Shown one piece after another: positions 25,469 through 33,533 of a stretch of DNA of 64,000 nucleotides. The DNA is from Actinoplanes sp. NBC_00393 (GTDB taxonomy: Bacteria; Actinomycetota; Actinomycetes; Mycobacteriales; Micromonosporaceae): NCBI RefSeq assembly GCF_036053395.1, contig NZ_CP107942.1, positions 2,508,501 to 2,572,500 on the forward strand, written 5' to 3'. The translations under genes were made by a program, and so were the position numbers. Under the pieces are notes generated by a model. That model was not told the DNA's origin. It saw nothing but the letters and a program-made list of their open reading frames with translations, and did not search any database. How positions within the stretch are numbered: position 1 is the first letter of the stretch; every line of letters starts with the position of its first letter.

Positions 25469-26137
25469 GTGATCACAAAGGACGATCTCGGCGTCCTGAA
25501 CGGCGCCGAGGTGTACGACAGCGCGGGCGACCGGATCGGTGCGGTCGGCCAGGTCTACCTCGACCCGCACAGCGGCGACCCGCTGTGGGTGACTGTCCGG
25601 ACCGGATCGCTGAGTTTCCAGGAGTCGTTCGTGCCGCTGCACGGCGCGCACCTGGACGCCGGCCGGCTCACCGTGGCGGTCGAACAGGCCCGGATCCGGC
25701 AGGCGCCGCTGCTTTCCGCCGGCGGTCCCCTCGAGCAGGACGACGCCGACCGTTTGTCTGCCCACTACGGGCTGACCTCGGACGATGATGCGATGACCCG
25801 GTCGGAGGAGCGGCTGGTCACCGGCACCCGCCGCGAGCCGGCCGCCAAGGTGCGGTTGCGCAGATATCTGGTCACCGAAGAACGGCAGATCACCGTTCCG
25901 GTGACCCGCGAAGAGGTACGCCTGGAGCAGGTCCCGTTGGGCGAAGAGGCGGATTCTGAAGAGCCCGGCGGGGCCGTGACCCTGCACGAGCAACGCCCCG
26001 TGGTGAGCACCGAGACAGTCCCCGTCGAACACGTCCGGCTGACCAAACAGACCGTCCGCGGCGAGGAAACCGTAACCGGCACCGTCCGCAAGGAGAAAAT
26101 AGAACTCCACACCCCCGAAGAAGCCCGCGGCGCGTAA
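25469..26137 (+). CDS. PRC-barrel / DUF2382 stress protein (paralogue 2)
   Basis: A 222-residue paralogue of the divergent neighbour, with PRC barrel (EVYDSAGDRIGAVGQVYLD, QESFVPLHGAHLDAGRL) and DUF2382 (TRSEERLVTGTRRE, VTREEVRLEQVPLGE, VPVEHVRLTKQTV). GTG 25469 (VITKDDLGVLNG) aligns with the start of paralogue 1 and has GGAGGGG upstream; ATG 25454 would add five residues. The linker between domains is about 40 residues shorter than in paralogue 1. Shared divergent promoter region suggests joint stress control. Confidence 0.87.
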   Translation: MITKDDLGVLNGAEVYDSAGDRIGAVGQVYLDPHSGDPLWVTVRTGSLSFQESFVPLHGAHLDAGRLTVAVEQARIRQAPLLSAGGPLEQDDADRLSAHYGLTSDDDAMTRSEERLVTGTRREPAAKVRLRRYLVTEERQITVPVTREEVRLEQVPLGEEADSEEPGGAVTLHEQRPVVSTETVPVEHVRLTKQTVRGEETVTGTVRKEKIELHTPEEARGA

Positions 26138-26195
26138 TTTCCCTGCAATTCCCGAACGCTTCCGCGCCCATTCTTTGAAGAGCTCGAATGCGCCC

Positions 26196-27182
26196 TCAGG
26201 CGTACCGGGTGGCCAGCTCCCGCACGATGTCGGCCAGTGCCTGCCGCAACGGCTCCGGGCCGATCACCTCCACGTCGGCGCCGAACCGGAGCAGCTCCTG
26301 GCAGGCGTGCCGCACGTTCTCGATCGGAATCGTCGCCCGCACCCACCCGTCCGGCCCCGGTTCGCCTGCAGTCTGCTCCACCGCCCGCAGCACCGCTTGA
26401 TCGGCCAGGTCGGCGAGCCGCTCCCGGCCCTGCGGCGAGAGCCGGATGACAGCCTCGCCGGTGAACCGGCGGGCCTCGAAGTCGGCCAGGTAGGCATGCC
26501 AATGCGCGGCCAGATCGAAGCCGCCCGGCCGCTGGAACTGCTGCGGCGTCACCACGACCCGCCGCAGCTGCGCGACCCGGTAGGTGGAGACCTTGCCGGC
26601 GCCGCTCGCGGCCACCAGATACCAGACCCCGGACTTCAACACGAGACCGTACGGGTGAAGCACCCGCCGAACCTCCTGCGGCGCCCGCCAGCGGCGATAC
26701 TCGGCGTCGACCACCCGTTGCGCCACGACAGCGTCCATGAGCAGGGTCAGGAACGGCTGCACCTGCGCTTCCTGGTACCACCCCGGCGCGTCCAGGTGAA
26801 ACACCGCAGCGGTACGCGCAGCCTCATCACGCAGCTCGGCAGGCAAGGCGGCGAGCAGCTTGAGTCTCGCCGCGGCCACCTCCTCGGCCAGTCCCAGATC
26901 AGCCGCCGGCGCCGGCAGCCCGGCCAGGAACAGCGCCCGCGCCTCGCCGCCGCTCAGCCCGGTCAGCCGGGTGCGATAGCCCTCGACCAACTGGTACCCG
27001 CCGTGCTGACCGGTCTCGGCATAGAGCGGCACGCCCGCCGCCTGAAGCCGAGCCAGATCCCGGTACGCGGTACGCACCGAGACACCCAGCTCCTCGGCCA
27101 GCTGCCCGGCGGACAGCCGTCCACGCGTCTGCAGGAGCAGCAACATCGACAGGAGACGGCCCGCGGTCATGTCGTCGATCAT
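26196..27182 (-). CDS. WYL-domain transcriptional regulator (YafY type)
   Basis: A 328-residue regulator: N-terminal HTH_11-type winged helix (LSAGQLAEELGVSVRTAYRDLARLQAAGVPLY, described as the DNA-binding part) and a central WYL domain with GLVLKSGVWYLVAASGAGKVSTYRVAQLRRV, followed by the WCX extension. WYL regulators sense small ligands, often nucleic-acid fragments or metabolites. ATG 27182 is preferred over the upstream TTG; ATG 27170 is another option. Divergent from the DUF1579-like gene, its probable target. Confidence 0.88.
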   Translation of the reverse strand: MIDDMTAGRLLSMLLLLQTRGRLSAGQLAEELGVSVRTAYRDLARLQAAGVPLYAETGQHGGYQLVEGYRTRLTGLSGGEARALFLAGLPAPAADLGLAEEVAAARLKLLAALPAELRDEAARTAAVFHLDAPGWYQEAQVQPFLTLLMDAVVAQRVVDAEYRRWRAPQEVRRVLHPYGLVLKSGVWYLVAASGAGKVSTYRVAQLRRVVVTPQQFQRPGGFDLAAHWHAYLADFEARRFTGEAVIRLSPQGRERLADLADQAVLRAVEQTAGEPGPDGWVRATIPIENVRHACQELLRFGADVEVIGPEPLRQALADIVRELATRYA

Positions 27183-27232
27183 GCACGGCAACCCTGACAG
27201 GTTCTGACACAGCCCGCCGCTACGGTCCCCGC

Positions 27233-27763
27233 ATGAACGATTTCGACTTCCTGTTCGGCGAGTGGAACGTGCACCACCGCAAGGTCACCGACACCCTGGA
27301 CCCCGAGTGCACCGAGTGGGTGGAGTTCGACGGCCTCTGCGAGGCGCGACCGGTGCTCGACGGCGCCGGCAACGTCGACACCGTGTCGGCGACGCTCCCC
27401 GGCGGCCAGGCGTTCGAAGGCATGAGCCTGCGGCTGTACGACCCGGCCGCCGACCGCTGGCGCATCTGGTGGTCCTCCACCACCCGGCCCGGCAAACTCG
27501 ATCCGCCGGTCGAGGGCCGCTTCACCGACGGCACCGGCATCTTCCTCGGCGACGACACGATCGGCGGCCGGCCCACCCTGGTCCGCTACCGCTGGTCCGC
27601 GATCACCGCAACTTCGGCCCGCTGGGAGCAGGACTTCTCCTACGACGCCGGCGCCACCTGGTCCCCGGTCAACTGGATCATGACCTTCACCCGCCGCGAC
27701 AGCCAGGCCACCGCCACTCCGACGCTTGCCGCCGAGCTCTCACCGTCACCCGCCCAGCCATGA
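27233..27763 (+). CDS. DUF1579-like beta-barrel protein
   Basis: A 176-residue soluble protein with the strand pattern FDFLFGEWNVHHRKVTDTLD, GLCEARPVLDG, GMSLRLYDPAADRWRIWWSS and RYRWSAITATSARWEQDFS, seen in lipocalin-like DUF1579 proteins placed beside WYL regulators in actinomycetes. No signal peptide. Ligand or activity unknown. ATG 27233 lies 50 bp from the divergent WYL start. Confidence 0.7.
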   Translation: MNDFDFLFGEWNVHHRKVTDTLDPECTEWVEFDGLCEARPVLDGAGNVDTVSATLPGGQAFEGMSLRLYDPAADRWRIWWSSTTRPGKLDPPVEGRFTDGTGIFLGDDTIGGRPTLVRYRWSAITATSARWEQDFSYDAGATWSPVNWIMTFTRRDSQATATPTLAAELSPSPAQP

Positions 27764-27780
27764 CGCCCAGCGACCGCCCG

Positions 27781-27838
27781 CCGCTCAGCCATGATGACCG
27801 GCGGCCACTCTGCCGCTCAGCCATGATGACCGGCGGCC
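27781..27838. repeat. 26-bp direct repeat, two copies
   Basis: Identical 26-bp units at 27781-27806 and 27813-27838 with a 6-bp spacer (unit begins CCGCTCAGCCATGATGACCG). It lies just after the stop of the DUF1579-like gene. A partial third copy (CCAGCCATGACGCCC) precedes them. Confidence 0.85.
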
Positions 27839-28093
27839 GCTTCGCGGCCAAACAACGCAGCCCCGGTCGCGGCCGCCGGCCTCGTGAAGTTCCGATCGCG
27901 CGATAGCCGCGGGCAGCGCGATAGCCGCAAGGCCCAGCCGGGCCCCGGTTTTCCGCCTTCTCGATCATCCAGCTGGGAGCTGCGCACCTTTCGGGCCACC
28001 GGAAGAAGCCACAGCTCCCAGCCGGCCCTCGCGAACCGGCCTCGTGGGTCGCCCGGCTGGGAGTTACGGCTGCCTGGCGATCCACCACCGGGC

Positions 28094-28180
28094 GGGATAC
28101 GACCGTGAGCGCCAGCCAGGGGAGTCCGGCTGGCTTCCACGGCTGTTTCGGCGAGCGGGAAACGACCGTGACGGCCAGCC
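28094..28180. repeat. Imperfect 24-bp direct repeat
   Basis: Units at 28094-28117 and 28157-28180 share GGGA.ACGACCGTGA..GCCAGCC, with three or four differences, 63 bp apart. They are in the leader region of the APH-like gene. Confidence 0.65.
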
Positions 28181-28286
28181 GGGCAGCGTGACCGGGCGCT
28201 GGCTGCAAGCGGGCGGCGGGAGAAAGAGGCGGCGGGCGAAAGGAGGATGCGCGCCGGCGGTTGAGGAGGCGGCTTAGGATGCCGCT

Positions 28287-29150
28287 GTGGGCGGTGCGCT
28301 CGGAAAGCTCTCCGAAGAACAGCGACGTCTGCTCGACGAGTGGATTCCCGGGGCGGCGGTCGAGCAGGACCACAGCTGGGGCGTCGTGGAGACCACCGTC
28401 CTGGAGATGGCCCGGGCCGGGTCGCGGTTCATCGTCAAGGCGGGCGGCGCCGCCGATCACCACATCGAGCGGGAGATCCGCGCCCACCTGCACTGGCTGG
28501 AGCCGTGGACGAGCCTGGGGCGAGCGCCGCTCCTGCTGCATCACGACAGCCGGGCCAAGCTGATCGTCACCACCTACCTGCCGGGCGAGCTGGTGCTGGA
28601 CGCCGAGCAGGTCGGCGATCCCGGCGCCTACCGCCAGGCCGGCGAACTGCTCGCCCTCCTGCACGCCCACACGAGTCAAGCGGACGACGACTATGAACGG
28701 CGCGAGAACCAGAAGTCGCTGAAGCTGCTGGCCGGCCCGCACCGGATCGCCGGAACCACCGTGGAGCGACTCCAGAGGATGATCGCCGCCTGGCCGACGC
28801 CGCCCGTGACCGTCGTGCCGACCCACGGGGACTGGCAGCCCCGGAACTGGCTGATCCACGACGGCGTCGTCAGCATCATCGACTTCGGCCGGGCGGCGCT
28901 GCGCCCGCCGTTCACCGATCTGAACCGGCTGGATGCCCAAGAGTTCCGCACCGGCCCCCAACTCGAGGCCGCGTTCATGGCGGGCTACGGTTCCGACCCG
29001 CGCGCGGCGGACGGCTGGCATCGCAGCCGCATGCGTGAGGCGATTGCCACCGCCTGCTGGGCCTACGCGCAGGGCATCGAGGAGTTCGAGGCCCAGGGCC
29101 ACCGCATGATCGCCGAGGCATCGGAAGCGTTCATCGGCCGTACTCGCTGA
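28287..29150 (+). CDS. APH-family phosphotransferase
   Basis: A 287-residue aminoglycoside-phosphotransferase-fold protein. The catalytic loop THGDWQPRNWLI (Asp and Asn) and metal-binding IIDFGRAALRPPFTDL are intact near residues 180-210, and FIVKAGGAADHHIEREI gives the N-lobe Lys and Glu. The family phosphorylates antibiotics, choline, homoserine and other small molecules; no resistance claim is made. GTG 28287 is the start, AGGA 9 nt upstream. Overlaps the convergent decarboxylase-like gene by 20 bp. Confidence 0.85.
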   Translation: MGGALGKLSEEQRRLLDEWIPGAAVEQDHSWGVVETTVLEMARAGSRFIVKAGGAADHHIEREIRAHLHWLEPWTSLGRAPLLLHHDSRAKLIVTTYLPGELVLDAEQVGDPGAYRQAGELLALLHAHTSQADDDYERRENQKSLKLLAGPHRIAGTTVERLQRMIAAWPTPPVTVVPTHGDWQPRNWLIHDGVVSIIDFGRAALRPPFTDLNRLDAQEFRTGPQLEAAFMAGYGSDPRAADGWHRSRMREAIATACWAYAQGIEEFEAQGHRMIAEASEAFIGRTR

Positions 29151-29700
29151 AGGCCGGTGAGCCGGGCTCCGGAGCCAGGCGGGCGGCGCGGGCCACGTAC
29201 GAGATGGCGTGGTACCAGCCACAGACCAGCATGAGGTCGACGGCGCCGTCCGGGCCGACGGCCTCAGCGAGCGCGGCCCACTCCAGGTCATCCAGGTCGT
29301 TGCGGGCATGCAGGGCGTCCACCGCCGCGATCACCGCGCGGTCGGCCGGGTCGGTCCAACAGGTATCGGTCGCGGCGCCCGCGGTGAGCGACCGCACCTG
29401 GTCGGAGGTCAGCCCCGCCTTCGAGGCGAACACCGCGATGTGGATGCCCCACTCGTACTCGGCCCCGCACAGCGCCGTGGTCCGGTCGATGACGAGTTCG
29501 CGCTGCCGCAGCGACAGCGCGCTGCGCCGCGACAGGTAGTAGCTGCCCCACCCGTGGATCGCGTGGGCCCGGGCGGGCCGCACCGCGAAGGCCCGGAACA
29601 GGGCGAGCGGTGGACCGAGTTTCTCCAGGGCAGCGGCGGTGTCGTCGTCATGCGGCGGCGAAACCAGCGGCACCCGCGTGTGGTTCGGATTCCGAAGCAT
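29131..29700 (-). CDS. Carboxymuconolactone decarboxylase-family protein
   Basis: A 189-residue AhpD/CMD-fold protein. The core helix pattern is RQRELVIDRTTALCGAEYEWGIHIAVFASKAGLT. The usual CxxC peroxidase pair is not present: only the first Cys remains in CGAEYEWGIH, as in the large non-peroxidase subgroup. Likely a cytoplasmic enzyme of unknown substrate or a peroxide/electrophile-response protein. ATG 29700 lies inside an inverted repeat shared with the divergent HxlR gene, its probable regulator. Confidence 0.82.
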   Translation of the reverse strand: MLRNPNHTRVPLVSPPHDDDTAAALEKLGPPLALFRAFAVRPARAHAIHGWGSYYLSRRSALSLRQRELVIDRTTALCGAEYEWGIHIAVFASKAGLTSDQVRSLTAGAATDTCWTDPADRAVIAAVDALHARNDLDDLEWAALAEAVGPDGAVDLMLVCGWYHAISYVARAARLAPEPGSPAFSEYGR

Positions 29701-29729
29701 GCCCGTACGCTAGCATCGGTGCTTCGGAA
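29690..29729. promoter_or_regulatory. Probable HxlR operator overlapping a start codon
   Basis: Perfect 10-bp inverted repeat TTCCGAAGCA (29690-29699) and TGCTTCGGAA (29720-29729) with a 20-bp spacer, centred between the divergent CMD-type and HxlR genes. The left arm covers the first codons of the CMD-type gene, so binding would block its expression directly. Confidence 0.65.
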
Positions 29730-29752
29730 AGAGAAGCGCAGAGGGAGTAGGC

Positions 29753-30094
29753 ATGCCCCGACCCGCACCGCTGCCGGGCCGCCCGGTCCGTGGTTCCCGG
29801 ACCGGGCGGCCGGTCATGGCGATCCTGGATCTGCTCGGCCGCCGATGGACCCTTCGGGTGCTCTGGGAGCTGCGCGAGGACCCGGTCCCGACGTTCCGCG
29901 CGCTGCAACAGCGCTGCGACGGCGTCTCTTCAAGCGTGCTCACCGAACGCCTCGCCGAGCTGCGCGACGCCGCGATCCTCGAGCGCACCGACAGCGGCTA
30001 CCAGCTGACCGAGCAGGGACGCGCCCTGCTCGACACCCTCGCCCCGCTGGAGAAATGGGCGAGCACGTGGCGGCCTACTTCCCCGGAGGAGTGA
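29753..30094 (+). CDS. HxlR-family transcriptional regulator
   Basis: A 113-residue winged-helix regulator. Motifs VMAILDLLGRRWTLRVLWEL and VSSSVLTERLAELRDAAILER, then YQLTEQGRALLDTLAPLEKWA, cover a full HxlR domain. A short basic N-terminus (PGRPVRGSRTGRP) precedes it. HxlR proteins respond to aldehydes, quinones or redox state. Divergent from the CMD-type gene. The 3' end overlaps an esterase remnant by 20 bp. Confidence 0.9.
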   Translation: MPRPAPLPGRPVRGSRTGRPVMAILDLLGRRWTLRVLWELREDPVPTFRALQQRCDGVSSSVLTERLAELRDAAILERTDSGYQLTEQGRALLDTLAPLEKWASTWRPTSPEE

Positions 30095-30257
30095 GCCAGG
30101 TCAGCACCCGGGCGATGCCCCGATCCCAGTACGCCCAGTCGTGATCTCCCTCGTCGAACGCGACGGTCGGCTGCCACCCGCACTGTTCGGCCTGCGCGGC
30201 GAAACGCTGGTTCGACGGATATGTCATGTCGGACGTGCCGCAGCCGAGGAACAGCTC
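30075..30257 (-). pseudogene. C-terminal remnant of an esterase gene
   Basis: About 60 codons on the minus strand end in TAG at 30075 and read LFLGCGTSDMTYPSNQRF, then VAFDEGDHDWAYWDRGIARV, the Asp and His end of putative (esterase D-like) alpha/beta hydrolases, which are about 250-280 residues. Upstream of this the frame shows no esterase sequence and is occupied by the divergent AlkZ-like gene starting at 30285. The nucleophile elbow is missing, so this is a fragment left by deletion or insertion. Confidence 0.7.
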
Positions 30258-30284
30258 GAAGAGCTGCCTGGATAGGCTGAGCCG

Positions 30285-31490
30285 ATGGCGGTGAAGGTCT
30301 CCAGAGTCGACGTCATCGCGTATCGCCTGCACGCCCAGCATCTCGACGAACGCTTGGGCAAGCAGGGGCTGCTCGAAGCGGCCGGAGCGTGCGGCATCCA
30401 GAACAGCCCGCCCGGGTCGGCGTTGGCGGCCCTGCACGCCCGGGTGCGCAACCTCTCGCAGGATCGGTTCGACGCGGCGGTGGCCGAGGACAAGAGCCTG
30501 CTGCAGAGCTGGTGCATGCGCGGGTCGCCGTTCTACGTCCCGGCCGCTGAGGCAGCGGTATTCACGACCGGCGTGCTGCCGCCGACCGAGGAGGCGATGC
30601 GCCACTTCATTCTCGGGGCGGGGCCGTCGGTGGACGAACTCGGCCTGGAGCTCACCGACGCCGTCGCGCTGGCCGGTGCCGAGATCGGCGATGTCCTGAC
30701 CGGACGCCGACTGGCCATCGACGAGCTCGGCGCAGAGCTCGCTGAGCGGATCGCCGGCAAGTTGTCGAGGAAGCAACGCGACATCTGGCAGAAGGAGGGT
30801 CCCTATGCCGCTGGACAACCGCTCGGCGAAGGCGTCGTGCACTTCTGCATCCGTATCCTCACTTTGCAGAAAGTGGTCTGCTTCGCGCCACGCGATGGGA
30901 ACCAGGCGCCGTTCGTGCTGGTCGATGAGTGGTTGAGTGATCCAATCCCGGACACCGACCCGGAATCCGCGCGCGCCGAGCTGCTTCGCCGATATCTGCG
31001 TTGTTACGGTCCGTCGACCCGAGCGGACTTCGCCGCCTGGCTGGGCGTCCGTCCCGGCGACGCCGGCCCCTGGTGGAGCCTGGTCGAGGATGAGATGACG
31101 GAGGTCTCGTTCGGCCGCAGGACGTGGATTCTCACCGAGGATCTCGATGGGTTGCGGTCAGCAACGATGCCCAAGGGGGTACGGCTGCTTCCGCCTCGGG
31201 ATCCCTACACACAGCTGCGTGACCGCGGGACCGTCGTCGACAAGCAGCATCATCGGGACGTGTGGAAGGCTGTCGGCGCCCCGGGCGTGGTGCTTGTGGA
31301 CGGCGAGATCGCCGGTGTCTGGCGTTCGCGTAAGAGCGGGCGGAAGCTGACCATGACCGTGTCCTCGTTCGGCACCTTGCCGGCGCGGAGCAGGAAGCCA
31401 CTACTGGCCGAGGCCGAGCAGCTCGCCACACTGCGTGGCGCCTCATCGGTCGATGTCGACTTCGGCTCCAGCGCTGCGTCGGCCACCTAG
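30285..31490 (+). CDS. AlkZ-like winged-helix (HTH_42) protein
   Basis: A 401-residue protein of the HTH_42 group, which includes the AlkZ DNA glycosylases that remove crosslinked or alkylated bases. It begins VDVIAYRLHAQHL and has typical segments (RVRNLSQDRFDAAVAEDKSLL, MRGSPFYVP, LLRRYLRCYGPSTRADFAAWLG, LLPPRDPYTQLRDRG, WKAVGAPGVVLVDGEIAGVWR). The AlkZ catalytic QxQ/QxD motif is not clear here, so repair activity is uncertain. Many members are annotated only as winged-helix DNA-binding proteins. ATG 30285 follows the esterase remnant. Confidence 0.8.
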   Translation: MAVKVSRVDVIAYRLHAQHLDERLGKQGLLEAAGACGIQNSPPGSALAALHARVRNLSQDRFDAAVAEDKSLLQSWCMRGSPFYVPAAEAAVFTTGVLPPTEEAMRHFILGAGPSVDELGLELTDAVALAGAEIGDVLTGRRLAIDELGAELAERIAGKLSRKQRDIWQKEGPYAAGQPLGEGVVHFCIRILTLQKVVCFAPRDGNQAPFVLVDEWLSDPIPDTDPESARAELLRRYLRCYGPSTRADFAAWLGVRPGDAGPWWSLVEDEMTEVSFGRRTWILTEDLDGLRSATMPKGVRLLPPRDPYTQLRDRGTVVDKQHHRDVWKAVGAPGVVLVDGEIAGVWRSRKSGRKLTMTVSSFGTLPARSRKPLLAEAEQLATLRGASSVDVDFGSSAASAT

Positions 31491-31615
31491 TCACCCTTCC
31501 GGGCAGGTGGGGTGGTCCTCCTGTCCGGTCGAACGATGTGGGCCTGCCTGCGGGTGACTAACCTGACCCCGAGCAAGACGGATGTACATACGTCAATCAA
31601 ACGGGGGAGCATGTC

Positions 31616-32200
31616 ATGAGTGTCCTGCTGAGGCGGCGGCTGTTCGGCGCCTTTTCCGTGCTGCTGTTGTCGCTCGTCGCGAGCGTGTTCATACCGGCCG
31701 GCCCGGCGCAGGCGACGCCGTGGACGAACGTCGGATCGAAAGCAGTCTCCGGCCGGTTCGTCTACCTTCGCGACAGTTCCGGCAACTGCATGGATGTCGA
31801 GCTGTCGAACGCGCCGAACGGCCAGAAGGTGCAGCAGTACGCCTGCCAGAACGGGCCGTGGAACCAGCAGTTCCAGCTGGTCAGCATCGGGACCGTGAAC
31901 AGCGTGGCGGCCTGGCGCATCAAGCCGCGCTACAACACGAACAAGTGTCTCGACGTCCGTGACGGGGTGACCAGTCAATTCGGGGTTCCGATGCAGGTCT
32001 GGGACTGCCACAACGGGTGGCAGCAGATGTTCCGGCTGCAGGTGGTCTACAACAGCGGGACCTTCATCAGGTACTGGATCCGGCCGGTCTACAACCACCA
32101 CTGCCTGACGACGTATCAGCAGGCGACGATGAATTCGCCGATCTTGTCGTATCCCTGTAACGACGACCTGGGCAACCAGCTCTGGTATCTGGCCTACTGA
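31616..32200 (+). CDS. Secreted ricin-type beta-trefoil lectin
   Basis: A 194-residue protein with a signal peptide (basic start, hydrophobic core to about residue 33, cleavage after AQA). The rest is one RICIN beta-trefoil: three repeats each with a Q-x-W-like motif (NGPWNQQFQL, NGWQQMFRL, LGNQLWYL) and paired Cys (NCMDV/YACQN, KCLDV/WDCHN, HCLTT/YPCND). Likely binds galactose-type sugars in exported polysaccharide or plant material; no catalytic domain is attached. GGGGGAG lies 8 nt before ATG 31616. Confidence 0.9.
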   Translation: MSVLLRRRLFGAFSVLLLSLVASVFIPAGPAQATPWTNVGSKAVSGRFVYLRDSSGNCMDVELSNAPNGQKVQQYACQNGPWNQQFQLVSIGTVNSVAAWRIKPRYNTNKCLDVRDGVTSQFGVPMQVWDCHNGWQQMFRLQVVYNSGTFIRYWIRPVYNHHCLTTYQQATMNSPILSYPCNDDLGNQLWYLAY

Positions 32201-32251
32201 TCTGGCTCCCGCCGTCAGGTGACGCCGGGGGAGGGTGGCACGTCGGCGGTC

Positions 32252-32285
32252 TTGCCCAAATTATCTTAGTCATTAAGATAATCGC
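32252..32285 (+). promoter_or_regulatory. Promoter with overlapping MarR-type operator, possibly leaderless
   Basis: Perfect inverted repeat ATTATCTTA (32260-32268), GTCAT spacer, TAAGATAAT (32274-32282). Within it TAAGAT (32274-32279) fits a -10 box and TTGCCC (32252-32257) a -35 box 16 bp away. The GTG of the monooxygenase is at 32286, 6 nt after the -10, which is where transcription would begin, and there is no ribosome site, so a leaderless mRNA is likely. The MarR gene downstream in the operon is the probable binder. Confidence 0.6.
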
Positions 32286-33533
32286 GTGGTCATATCGACG
32301 GACTTCTCGGTGGCGATCGCCGGCGCCGGTCTCTCCGGCCTCTGCCTCGCCCAGTACCTGATGCGCGCCGGCATCGACGTGCACGTCTACGAGCGGGACC
32401 TGGGCCCCTTCATCCGGCAGCAGGGCTACCGGATCATCCTCGACCGGTACGGGCTGCAGGCGCTGCGCGAGAGCCTGCCCCGCCCGCTGTACCGGCTGGC
32501 GCTGACCACCGGCGACGAGCCCGGCGGGCACCTGCGCTTCACCGACAGCCGCCTGCGGAACGCCTTCACCATCACCTTCAAGGACGAGCCGCACGCGACC
32601 CGCCAGGTCGACCGGCTGACCCTGCGATCGATCCTGATGTCCGGGCTGGAGGGGCGCATCCACTACGGCAAGGCCGCCGTCGCGGTGGACAGCGGCGGCC
32701 CGGCCGGGCTCCGGCTGCGGTTCGCCGACGGCGGGGCCGCCGCGGCGAGCGTCGTCGTGGGCGCGGACGGCGTCGGCTCGGCACTGCGCGCGCAGCTCAC
32801 ACCGGACGCAGGCCCGGCGAGCACCCCGATGGCGGGCGTCTACGGACGTTCGCCCCTGCGGCGCAACGGCGAGGAGGTCATCCCGGACGCGCTGCGTACC
32901 AGCGGGGTGCTGGCCATCGCCGATGAGCCGGGCCGCGCCTTCTTCTTCACCTCCATGCGGTTCGGGGAGAACCCGCGGGAGGCGTTCGCGCGCGTGACTC
33001 CGGGAACGTACGCGCCCACCGGCGACGACTACGTCATGTGGGGGCTGCTGGTGCAGCAGCATGAGGTGCCGATCGGCGTACGCGGTGACCTGCTGGCGTT
33101 GCGGGACCTGGCCGCGCGGATGAGCACGGATTTCCACCCGCTCATCCGGCGGCTGGTCGACACGGCGGAGCTGGACGCCACGGTGCTCAACCTCTTCGCC
33201 ACCGGCCGGCGCCCGCACCAGTGGACGGTGCCGCGGGCGACGTTGATGGGCGACGCCGTGCACGTCATGCCACCGTTCGGCGCGCACGGCGGTAACACCG
33301 CGCTGCGCGACGCTGCCGTGCTCGGCCGCCGGCTCGTCGAGGCCCGGGCGGGCGGCACGCCGGTCGAGGAGGCGATCGCCGGCTATCAGGAAGAGATGGT
33401 TCCGTACGCGTTCCGCGCCGTCGACACCGCAGCCGGGCTGATGCGCCGTCTCACCGGGGGTGCGGCCGCACCGCACTGGGTGCTGACCCGCCTGTTACCT
33501 CGGCTGCACCGGGTCACCGTACCCGAGGGATGA
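32286..33533 (+). CDS. FAD-dependent aromatic monooxygenase-like protein
   Basis: A 415-residue flavoprotein of the PHBH/TetX-like class: FAD motif VAIAGAGLSGLCLAQYLMRAGIDVHVYERD at the N-terminus, VVVGADGVGSALR (the DG motif, about residue 158) and GDAVHVMPPFGAHGGNTALRDAAVLGRRL (the second FAD motif, about 318). All the needed motifs are intact. Substrate unknown; such enzymes hydroxylate aromatics or inactivate tetracyclines and rifamycins. Coupled by ATGA to a downstream MarR regulator that probably controls the operon. Confidence 0.87.
   Translation: MVISTDFSVAIAGAGLSGLCLAQYLMRAGIDVHVYERDLGPFIRQQGYRIILDRYGLQALRESLPRPLYRLALTTGDEPGGHLRFTDSRLRNAFTITFKDEPHATRQVDRLTLRSILMSGLEGRIHYGKAAVAVDSGGPAGLRLRFADGGAAAASVVVGADGVGSALRAQLTPDAGPASTPMAGVYGRSPLRRNGEEVIPDALRTSGVLAIADEPGRAFFFTSMRFGENPREAFARVTPGTYAPTGDDYVMWGLLVQQHEVPIGVRGDLLALRDLAARMSTDFHPLIRRLVDTAELDATVLNLFATGRRPHQWTVPRATLMGDAVHVMPPFGAHGGNTALRDAAVLGRRLVEARAGGTPVEEAIAGYQEEMVPYAFRAVDTAAGLMRRLTGGAAAPHWVLTRLLPRLHRVTVPEG

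Larger units (their letters stand above)
27764..28286. other. 523-bp gene-free, repeat-rich intergenic region
   Basis: No convincing coding sequence on either strand. The region instead holds a 26-bp direct repeat (27781-27838), a diverged 24-bp repeat (28094-28180) and a set of AGCTGGGAG / AGCTCCCAG inverted elements: AGCTGGGAGCT at 27971-27981, AGCTCCCAGCC at 28012-28022 and GGCTGGGAG at 28054-28062, which could pair alternatively. It ends with a purine-rich stretch (GGCGGGAGAAAGAGG) before the APH-like gene. Possible uses are a structured leader, a repeat-derived remnant or a terminator cluster. Confidence 0.55.
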
